A stretch of 64,000 nucleotides of DNA. Source: Roseomonas sp. KE2513 (GTDB taxonomy: Bacteria > Pseudomonadota > Alphaproteobacteria > Acetobacterales > Acetobacteraceae). Below are positions 8,335-15,489 of the stretch, piece after piece. Positions within the stretch are counted from its first letter, which is position 1, and every line of letters begins with the position of its first letter. A program made the translations under genes and the position numbers. The notes beneath the pieces are model-generated. The model did no database searches. It was not told the DNA's origin and saw only the letters and a program-made list of their open reading frames with translations. The DNA is taken from the NCBI RefSeq assembly GCF_016107305.1, contig NZ_RCVR01000004.1, positions 230,872-294,871 of the forward strand, given 5' to 3'.

Positions 8335-9945
8335 CTAGTAGCCCATCGCGCAGCCGTCCTTGCGCGGGTCGGAGCCGCCGATCAGCACGCCGCGCTCCCG
8401 GTCGATTAGAATCGCCTGGCCGCCGCCATGCGGCTTCTTGATGAGCTTCGGCTGATGGCCGAGGGCGGCGAGCTGGCCCTTCAGCGCCTCCGGCAGACCG
8501 GTCTCGATCTCGACGTCGCGATGATTGGCGCCGACGCTCGGGAAGACGCGGGTAAGGTCCAGTGCCTCCTGCACGTCCATGCCGAACTGGAAGTGGTTCG
8601 TCAGGAACCAGCTCTGCCCCATCGGCTGGAAGTGCCCGCCCATCACGCCGTAGGGCATGATCGCTTGGCCATCCTTCATCACCATTCCCGGGATGATCGT
8701 GTGCATTGGGCGCTTGCGGGGCGCGATGCAGTTCGGGTGGCCTTCCTGAAGCCGGAAGCCGAAGCCGCGGTTCTGCAGCATGACGCCGCAGCCCTCGGCG
8801 AGGATGCCCGAGCCGAAGCCCTCGAAGAGGGAGTTGATGAAGGAGCAGGCATTGCCGTCCTTGTCGACGACCGTGAGGTAGACGGTATCCTTGTGCTTCT
8901 GCCAGTCCACGTCGCCAGGCGGCGGCAGCTCCACCATCGCCTTGTCGTCGCTGATCATGCCGCGGAGCTTGCCCAGGTATTCGTCGGACAGGAGCTTCGC
9001 GAGCGGCACCTCGACCTGGGAGGGATCAGCAAGGAAAGCGTCGCGATCGCGGTAGACGAGGCGCGCGGCCTCGAGGTGGCGGTGCAGGCGGGTGGCGGTC
9101 AGCGGCCCGCCCGGGTCGGGGAAACCGTCGAGGATGCCCAGCAGCATGAGCACCAGCAGGCCCGAGCCGTTGGGCGGGCACTGGAACACCTCCATCCCGC
9201 GCCACTTGCGGGAGATCGGGTCCACGAAGTTGGCGCTCGTCAGCCCTTCGGCGAAGTCCTCCTCGGTGTGGCTGCCGCCGGCCTCGCGCAGGGTGCGGAC
9301 CATGTCGGCGGCGATGGGGCCGGTGTAGAATGCCCGCGCGCCGTCCTTGCCAATGGCGCGCAGCGTCTTGCCCAGTTCGGGCTGCACGAAGCGGTCGCCG
9401 AAGGCGTAGGCACGGCCGTCCTTCAGGAAGCGCCGGCTGGAGGCCGGGTTCTTCGAGAGCTTGTCCACGCAGTCCTCCCAGTCCGCGGAGACGCGGGAGG
9501 AGACGGCGAAGCCCTGTTCCGCGAAGCCGATGGCGGGCTGGAGGATCCTCTCCATGCTGAGCTTGCCATGGGCCTTGTTCAGCGTCTCCCAGGCGGAGAC
9601 CGCGCCGGGCACGGTGACCGAATGGGCGGAGGTATTGACCATGGAGGTCAGCCCGTCGGCACGCAGGCGCTCAGGCGTGGCGCCCGCAGGGGCCCGGCCA
9701 GAGCCGTTGATGGCGATCACGCCGCCGGAGGCCGGGGCATAGAGGCAGAAGCAGTCGCCGCCGATGCCCGTGGACTGGGGCTCTACCACGCCGAGGACGG
9801 CGCAGGCGGCGATCGCCGCGTCGAGAGCGTTGCCGCCAGCCCGCATCGTATCCAGGGCCGCGAGGGTCGCGACGGGCATGGAGGTGGCGGCCATCGCGTT
9901 GAGGGCCATGGCCGGGCTGCGCCCGGGAAGATGAAGGTCGCGCAT
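8335..9945 (-). CDS. Gamma-glutamyltransferase family Ntn-hydrolase
   Basis: 536 aa from MRDLHLPGRSPAM; another in-frame ATG lies at 9966. The N-terminal part has NAMAATSMPVATLAALDTM and VEPQSTGIGGDCFCLY, and the predicted autocleavage Thr is about residue 354 in HKDTVYLTVVDKDGNACS. After cleavage the small subunit would start at this Thr. There is no signal peptide at the chosen start, so it looks like the cytoplasmic GGT-like group rather than periplasmic GGT. It lies 160 bp downstream of a QuiC-like gene on the same strand. Confidence 0.88.
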   Translation of the reverse strand: MRDLHLPGRSPAMALNAMAATSMPVATLAALDTMRAGGNALDAAIAACAVLGVVEPQSTGIGGDCFCLYAPASGGVIAINGSGRAPAGATPERLRADGLTSMVNTSAHSVTVPGAVSAWETLNKAHGKLSMERILQPAIGFAEQGFAVSSRVSADWEDCVDKLSKNPASSRRFLKDGRAYAFGDRFVQPELGKTLRAIGKDGARAFYTGPIAADMVRTLREAGGSHTEEDFAEGLTSANFVDPISRKWRGMEVFQCPPNGSGLLVLMLLGILDGFPDPGGPLTATRLHRHLEAARLVYRDRDAFLADPSQVEVPLAKLLSDEYLGKLRGMISDDKAMVELPPPGDVDWQKHKDTVYLTVVDKDGNACSFINSLFEGFGSGILAEGCGVMLQNRGFGFRLQEGHPNCIAPRKRPMHTIIPGMVMKDGQAIMPYGVMGGHFQPMGQSWFLTNHFQFGMDVQEALDLTRVFPSVGANHRDVEIETGLPEALKGQLAALGHQPKLIKKPHGGGQAILIDRERGVLIGGSDPRKDGCAMGY

Positions 9946-10106
9946 CGGCTGGACAGTGCCCCCCATTGTCGTCGGCAGGTCCGCCCCCCGAGGACCCGGG
10001 GCCGGGGGGGACGGCGTGCTGGTTCTGCGGCCCTCCCGTCCCGTGACGATCCGGCCGCGCCCGACCGGGATACGCCGGCTTGTGCGGGCAGGAAAGCCCG
10101 CCTCCT

Positions 10107-12014
10107 TCAACTGCCCGGGGGCATCCAGGGACGTGCCCGGGCCTGGGCGGCCATGCGGACGCCGGCATTGGCCGCGCCGTACCCGTCGTAGCCGCCACGA
10201 CGCTCCACCACCTCGAAGAAGAAGCGGTCCTCGAAGGAGACGGTGAAGGCGTGGACGAAGGCGCCGCCCTGACCATCTCCGTCGTAGAGGAGGTGGCCCC
10301 TTTCCAGCGCCTCCAGTTCATCGTCCCCGAGGCCGAAGCGGGCACCGAGGTCCTCGTAGTAGTTGGCGGGGATCTCCAGCATGGGCGCGGCCCGGCCGGC
10401 GACGAAGGCTGCGGCGTCCGCGGTGGAGAAGGCGACGTGGTGCACCCCCGCCCCCGCGATCGCCGAGACGAAGCGCCCGGTCGCCGTCTGCCGGCTCTCC
10501 GAGACGTTCAGCGGCATCCTCACGCGCCCGGCGGGGTCGGCCATGGCGCGGCTGCGGACGAGGCCCTGCGGGTCCGGCAGGTCGAGCGGCGCCCCCGGCT
10601 CCAGCCCGAAGACGGCGCGGTGGAAGAGGACAAAGCCGTCCATCTGGCCGCTGCTGAGCGCATGGGCGACGTGGTCCACCCCACCCAGGGCGGGCCCGGT
10701 GGACTCGCTCGGGAGGAGGTGAAAGTCACTCTCCCAGATACTGCGCGCGCCGGGCTCCACCAGGTAGATGAGCGTGCCGTCCGGGGCGCGGACGGCGGGG
10801 ATGGCGCGCTCCCCCTCCCCCACCCGCTCCCGCCATGTGGAGCAGAGAAGGGCTTCGGCGCGGGAGAGAGTGCGGGCGGCATTGTCCACGCGGAGTGCCG
10901 TCGCGCAGACCGAGGCGCCGTGGAGTTCGAAATGGCCGGCGGCGGCGCTGTCGGGCTCGGCGTTCAGGACGAGGTTCACGCCGCCCTGTCGCCAAAGCTC
11001 CACCGCCTTCGAGCGGTGCTGGCCGGCCTTCCGGAAGCCGAGGGTGGACAGGAAGGCCGCGAGATCCGCCCCGCGCCGCTCATCCACGGCAAATTCGAGG
11101 AACTCGACACCGCCCAGGGCGGGCGGCGCCGGCAGGGGGGCTGCGGGCACGGAGGGGCCGGCGATGACGGAATCAAGCCAGATGAGGGAACGGTGGCCGT
11201 CACGCGCGATGCGCCGGGCTGGCGCGGCGCGGAACTCGTCATTGAACACCTCGAGCGAGAGAGGCCCGCCGTAGCCCGCCTCCAGCACGGCACGGGTGAA
11301 GTCGGCGACGGCCAGTTCGCCCTGGCCGGGGAAATTGCGGAAATGGCGGGACCAGCCGAGCACGTCCATCGTCAGCCGCGGCGCGTCGGCGAGCTGCACG
11401 AAGGCGATGCGCTCCCCCGGCACCTCCGCCGCCAGGCCGTCCAGCGTGTCGCCCAGCGCCAGTGTGTGGAAGCTGTCGAGGATCAGGCCGAGTGCCGGAT
11501 GATCGGCGCGTTGCACCACCTCCCAGGCCTGGCGCCATCGGTTGACGTGCCGGCCCCAGGAAAGCGCCTCGTAGCCGACGCGAAGGCCCCGGGCGGCGGC
11601 CCGCTCCGCCATCTCCCGCAGGTCGGCGGCGGCACGGGCAGGGTCGTCGAGGGCACCGGGCTGGGTGTTGCTGCAGACGAGCACGAGGTCCGTGCCGAGG
11701 GCCTGCATGACATCGAACTTGCGCTCGGCCCGGTCCATGTTCCGGCGCCTCTGCGGCTCGGGCATCGCCTCGAAGTCGCGGAAGGGCTGGAAGATGGTGA
11801 TGCCGATCCCGAGGTCGGCCGCCATGGCGCGGACCCCTTCGGGCGGGCCGTCATGGGTCAGCAGGTCCTGCTCGAAGATCTCCACCCCCGCGAAGCCGGC
11901 GGAGGCCGCGGCCTCCAGCTTGTCCGGCAGGCTGCCCGAGAGGCAGACGGTGGCGATGGATTTCGGCAGGGCGCGGAAGGCGGCGCCGGGCGGCTCACGG
12001 GTGGGTTCGGGCAT
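10107..12014 (-). CDS. quiC: Bifunctional sugar-phosphate isomerase-like / 4-hydroxyphenylpyruvate dioxygenase-like protein (3-dehydroshikimate dehydratase type)
   Basis: 635 aa from MPEPTREP; the upstream extension is basic junk. Residues 20-290 form an AP-endonuclease-2/xylose-isomerase TIM barrel (SIATVCLSGSLPDKL, FAGVEIFEQD, metal ligands in LILDSFHTL and SLEVFNDEF). Residues 300-620 carry two vicinal-oxygen-chelate halves as in HPPD (GGVEFLEFAVDE, GGVDHVAHAL, and late HHVAFSTADA). This fusion is known as 3-dehydroshikimate dehydratase of the quinate/shikimate to protocatechuate pathway. The HPPD-like half is usually not catalytic for HPP. Confidence 0.85.
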   Translation of the reverse strand: MPEPTREPPGAAFRALPKSIATVCLSGSLPDKLEAAASAGFAGVEIFEQDLLTHDGPPEGVRAMAADLGIGITIFQPFRDFEAMPEPQRRRNMDRAERKFDVMQALGTDLVLVCSNTQPGALDDPARAAADLREMAERAAARGLRVGYEALSWGRHVNRWRQAWEVVQRADHPALGLILDSFHTLALGDTLDGLAAEVPGERIAFVQLADAPRLTMDVLGWSRHFRNFPGQGELAVADFTRAVLEAGYGGPLSLEVFNDEFRAAPARRIARDGHRSLIWLDSVIAGPSVPAAPLPAPPALGGVEFLEFAVDERRGADLAAFLSTLGFRKAGQHRSKAVELWRQGGVNLVLNAEPDSAAAGHFELHGASVCATALRVDNAARTLSRAEALLCSTWRERVGEGERAIPAVRAPDGTLIYLVEPGARSIWESDFHLLPSESTGPALGGVDHVAHALSSGQMDGFVLFHRAVFGLEPGAPLDLPDPQGLVRSRAMADPAGRVRMPLNVSESRQTATGRFVSAIAGAGVHHVAFSTADAAAFVAGRAAPMLEIPANYYEDLGARFGLGDDELEALERGHLLYDGDGQGGAFVHAFTVSFEDRFFFEVVERRGGYDGYGAANAGVRMAAQARARPWMPPGS

Positions 12015-12150
12015 GCAATCCCTGGTGCGGTACTTGGCGCGGGCGGGCGGCGGGGTGCGCCGGCCGGGCCCGCGAGGCCGGCGCATCCCAGCTTAGAGCG
12101 GATCGCCGCCCCCTCTTCCAGCCCGCCGCGCCCTCCGCTATGCGCGGCGG

Positions 12151-12501
12151 ATGGAGACGCCCGCCACCCCCGCCACCTTTGCCGAGTTCGAGCGCATCGA
12201 GATCCGTGCCGGCACGGTGGTGGAGGCGCGGCCCTTCCCGGAGGCGCGCAAGCCCGCGATCCAGCTCGTGATCGATTTCGGCGAGGGGATCGGCCTCCGC
12301 CGCTCCTCGGCCCAGATCACGGTGCACTACACGCCAGAGGCGCTGGTGGGGCGGCAGGTGATGGCGGTGGTAAACTTCGCCCCCCGCCGCATTGCCGGCT
12401 TCTCGAGCGAGGTGCTGGTGCTGGGCGCCCCGGACGAGGAGGGCGCGGTGGTGCTGCTGCGTCCCGACCAGGCCGTTCCCAACGGCGCGCGGATGTTCTG
12501 A
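12151..12501 (+). CDS. csaA: CsaA-type tRNA-binding domain protein
   Basis: 116 aa with one OB-fold tRNA-binding domain: FERIEIRAGTVVEARPFPEARKPAIQL, then the conserved SSAQIT, then VNFAPRRIAGFSSEVLVLG. It matches the family in length (about 110 aa). CsaA proteins act as homodimers and were described as export-related chaperones and tRNA binders. It is divergent from the QuiC-like gene across about 136 bp and 52 bp upstream of the phosphoribosyltransferase gene. Confidence 0.9.
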   Translation: METPATPATFAEFERIEIRAGTVVEARPFPEARKPAIQLVIDFGEGIGLRRSSAQITVHYTPEALVGRQVMAVVNFAPRRIAGFSSEVLVLGAPDEEGAVVLLRPDQAVPNGARMF

Positions 12502-12553
12502 GCCCCCTCTCCGCCCCCTTTTCCCGACAAGCCGCTCCGAGAGGACCGCGACC

Positions 12554-13048
12554 ATGCCTCGCTACTACACCGTAACATGGGACCAGCTTCACCGCGATGC
12601 CAAGGCGCTGGCCTGGCGCCTGGTGGGCAAGGGCCCGGTGGAGGGCGGCTTCAGGGGCATCGTCGCCATCACCCGCGGCGGCCTCATCCCCGCGGCCATC
12701 GTCGCGCGGGAGCTGGACTGCCGGCTGATCGAGAGCGTCTCCGTCGTCACCTATGACGAGGAGGAGATGGGCAAGCCGCGCGTCGTGAAGCCGCCGGCGG
12801 CCGCGGGCACCGGGGCCGGCTGGCTGGTCCTGGACGACCTCGTGGATACCGGGACCACCGCCAAGGTGGTGCGCGCCATGCTGCCCGAGGCGCATTTCGC
12901 CACCATCTACGCCAAGCCCGCCGGGCGCCCGCTGGTGGACAGCTTCATCACGGAGGTGAGCCAGGACACCTGGATCCTCTTTCCCTGGGACACCGAGCCG
13001 CAGTTCGTCGCGCCCATCATCAAGACGGCCGGCGCGGCCGGGGCGTAG
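12554..13048 (+). CDS. gpt: Xanthine-guanine phosphoribosyltransferase-type protein
   Basis: 164 aa. The PRPP-binding loop is LVLDDLVDTGTTAK, and the start MPRYYTVTWDQLHRDAKALAWRL matches the XGPRT (Gpt) family. It salvages xanthine or guanine to the nucleotide. The C-terminal WILFPWDTE is typical for Gpt. It is the middle gene of csaA-gpt-phzF on the plus strand, with 8 bp to the next start. Confidence 0.88.
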   Translation: MPRYYTVTWDQLHRDAKALAWRLVGKGPVEGGFRGIVAITRGGLIPAAIVARELDCRLIESVSVVTYDEEEMGKPRVVKPPAAAGTGAGWLVLDDLVDTGTTAKVVRAMLPEAHFATIYAKPAGRPLVDSFITEVSQDTWILFPWDTEPQFVAPIIKTAGAAGA

Positions 13049-13056
13049 CGGGCGTC

Positions 13057-13893
13057 ATGGACCTCAGCCGGGTGCAGCGGATCGCCGCCTACTCGGTCGG
13101 CGAGACGGGGGGCAACCCGGCGGGGGTGGTGATCGCGGACTCGCTGCCCGAGGGGGCGGCGATGCAGGCGCTGGCCGCAGAGGTCGGCCATTCCGAGACC
13201 GCCTTTGCCGCGCCCGAGGGCGACGGGTGGCGCGTGCGCTACTTCGCACCCGCGATCGAGGTGCCCTTCTGCGGCCACGCAACCATCGCGCTTGGCGCGG
13301 CGCTGGCGCTGCGGCACGGCCACGGCTGCTACGCCCTGCGTCTGAACGAGGGGGCAATCACGGTGGAGGGATGGCGGGAGGGCGGCCTGCGCGCCGCCCT
13401 GCAGTCGCCGCCGACACGCAGCGAGCCCGCGCCAACGGCACTGCTGGGCGAGGCGCTGGAGCTCTTCGGGATCGGGCCGGGGGCGCTGGACCCGCGCATC
13501 CCGCCCTCGCTCGCCGAAGCCGGCGCCCGCCACCTCGTCCTGGCGCTGCGGGAGCGGTCGGCGCTCGCGGCCATGCACTACGACCTCGCCCGGGGCGCCG
13601 CGATGATGGCGGCCGCGGGTCTGGCGACGGTCGCGCTGGTGCAGGCCGAAGGTCCTTCCCTCTTTCACGCCCGCAACGCCTTTGCGGTCGGCGGCGTGGC
13701 CGAGGACCCGGCGACCGGCGCTGCCGCCGCGGCGCTCGGCGGGCTGCTCCGGGACCTCGGCTGGCCGCATGGTGGGCGCATCGAGATCCGGCAGGGCGAG
13801 GATATGGGGGTGCCCTGCCTGCTTCACGCCGCAATCCCGGTGGAGCGGGGCGCCTCCGTCCGGGTCTCCGGAAGCGCGCGCCTCATCGGCTGA
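13057..13893 (+). CDS. PhzF family isomerase
   Basis: 278 aa. PhzF/diaminopimelate-epimerase fold signatures: GNPAGVV near residue 25, the active Glu in GHSETAFA, FCGHATIALGAALAL, and the late EDPATGAAAAALGG. The family includes PhzF and many isomerases/epimerases of unknown substrate. No phenazine genes are nearby, so phenazine synthesis is not implied. It is 7 bp from a convergent CNNM gene end. Confidence 0.88.
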   Translation: MDLSRVQRIAAYSVGETGGNPAGVVIADSLPEGAAMQALAAEVGHSETAFAAPEGDGWRVRYFAPAIEVPFCGHATIALGAALALRHGHGCYALRLNEGAITVEGWREGGLRAALQSPPTRSEPAPTALLGEALELFGIGPGALDPRIPPSLAEAGARHLVLALRERSALAAMHYDLARGAAMMAAAGLATVALVQAEGPSLFHARNAFAVGGVAEDPATGAAAAALGGLLRDLGWPHGGRIEIRQGEDMGVPCLLHAAIPVERGASVRVSGSARLIG

Positions 13894-13899
13894 ACACCC

Positions 13900-15204
13900 T
13901 CAGGCGGAGACGGGCTCGTCCTTGGCGACGAGGATCTTGTCCACGCGGCGCCCGTCCATGTCCACGATCTCGAAGCGCCAGCCGCCGAAGACGATACGGT
14001 CCCCCTCCTTCGGCACGCGGCGGAGCAGCGCGAGCATGAGGCCCGCCACCGTGTGGTAGGTGCCGGGCTGCGGCAGCACCGGCAGGTCGAGACGTGCCTT
14101 CAGCTCGTCGCTCGGCATCATCCCATCCAGCAGCAGGCTTCCGTCATGGCGCTCCACCGCGGGACCGGCGGAGGGCAGGCTGGCGGGCGCACCGAGCTCG
14201 CCGACGATGGCTTCGAGCAGGTCGGAGGCGGTGACGACGCCCTCGAAGGAACCGTACTCGTCCATGACGAGCGCGAGGCCGAGCGGGTCCTGGCGGATGC
14301 GCTCAAGCGCGTCGAGCGCCGAGAGGTTGTCCGGCAGCACCATGGGCCGGCGGAGGGCCGCCGCGACCGAAAGGTGGGTGCCGGAGAGGACCTGGTCCAG
14401 CAGATCCTTGGCCGCGACGACGCCGACCACGTTGTCCACCCTCCCGTCCGCCACGATGAAGCGGTTCACGGTCTCGCCCTTCAGCTTCTCCGAGACCTCC
14501 TCCGGGGTGGCGGCGCGGTCGAGCCAGACGATCTCGGGGCGCGGCGTCATCAAGGCGCGCACGGGCTTGTCGGCGAGGCGGAGGACGCGCTCAATCATGT
14601 GGCGCTCCTCCGTCTCGAGAGCGCCGGCCTGGGCGCCCTCGGCCACCACGGCCTTCACCTCCTCTTCCGTCACGGACTGCTCGACCGGTTGGTTCGCGCC
14701 CAGCAGGCGCAGGACGAGGTTCGAGGAGGAGGAGAGCACCCAGACCACCGGCGCCGAAACGCGGGAGAGCCTGGACATGGGGCGCGCGACCAGCGCCGCG
14801 ATCCGCTCGGGGTGGCGGAGGGCGAGCTGCTTCGGCACCAGCTCCCCAAGGATGAGCGACAGGTAGGTGATGAGCACGACGACCAGGACGAGCGCCGCTT
14901 CCGTGCCATAGGGCGCGACGCCAGGAATGGCATCCAGCACCGGGCCGAGGGTGGACGAGAGCCGCGCGCCGCCGAAGGTCCCGGCCACGACGCCGATGAG
15001 GGTGATGCCCACCTGAACCGTCGGCAGGAAGCGCTGCGGGTCGTCGGCAAGCTCCATCGCGACCGTGGCCCCGGGCGAGCCCGCGCGCTCAAGCGCCGTC
15101 AGCCGGGCCCGGCGGGCCGAGACGATCGCCAGCTCGCTCATGGAGAAGACGCCGTTCAGCAGCACCAGGAGAATGATGATGCCGATTTCGAGGAGCGCCG
15201 ACAT
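13900..15204 (-). CDS. Hemolysin-family (CNNM/CorC) membrane protein
   Basis: 434 aa from MSALLEIGIIILLVLLNGVF; the longer in-frame start lacks family sequence. The order is a DUF21 transmembrane domain (about residues 1-190, including SMSELAIVSARRARL), then two CBS domains (RALMTPRPEIVWLDR at about 205, and DEYGSFEGVVTASDLLEAI at about 310), then a C-terminal CorC/HlyC domain (GGWRFEIVDMDGRRVDKI). CNNM proteins act in Mg2+ (or Co2+) efflux or homeostasis at the inner membrane; the old hemolysin name is historical. Confidence 0.9.
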   Translation of the reverse strand: MSALLEIGIIILLVLLNGVFSMSELAIVSARRARLTALERAGSPGATVAMELADDPQRFLPTVQVGITLIGVVAGTFGGARLSSTLGPVLDAIPGVAPYGTEAALVLVVVLITYLSLILGELVPKQLALRHPERIAALVARPMSRLSRVSAPVVWVLSSSSNLVLRLLGANQPVEQSVTEEEVKAVVAEGAQAGALETEERHMIERVLRLADKPVRALMTPRPEIVWLDRAATPEEVSEKLKGETVNRFIVADGRVDNVVGVVAAKDLLDQVLSGTHLSVAAALRRPMVLPDNLSALDALERIRQDPLGLALVMDEYGSFEGVVTASDLLEAIVGELGAPASLPSAGPAVERHDGSLLLDGMMPSDELKARLDLPVLPQPGTYHTVAGLMLALLRRVPKEGDRIVFGGWRFEIVDMDGRRVDKILVAKDEPVSA

Positions 15205-15489
15205 AATGAGGATTGGGTTCCTTTGCTGAGCGTGGGAGGCTGGCCACGTGCCCGATGCAATTCGGGGGGCGCATCGGGGAGATAACACCCAATCGCCCCA
15301 CTGGTCGTCCCCCGCCTTTGTTTTACACGGCGCAACATGATCACGCTGCGCCGCAATATTGCCGCGATTGGGCCCGGCCCGCGCCTCAGCCCGCGCGCTT
15401 CATCAGGGTGAGCGCAGGTCCCTCCCGCTCCATGTCGCCCGGATCGGCCGGGTGGTGGACGGGGGCGCCGCGCCGGAGCCCTGCACGCG

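Noticed and set aside
5625..8441. A 938-codon open frame on the plus strand
   Set aside because: It is antisense to the family 5 binding protein and amidase genes, has Arg/Gly/His-rich composition and no domain; it is the usual GC-rich shadow frame.
10080..12575. An 831-codon open frame on the plus strand
   Set aside because: Antisense to the QuiC-like gene, no recognisable domain, and it runs through csaA in the wrong frame.
13057..13893. Phenazine biosynthesis suggested by the PhzF-like gene
   Set aside because: No phzABCDEG genes nearby; PhzF-family isomerases are widespread with other or unknown roles.
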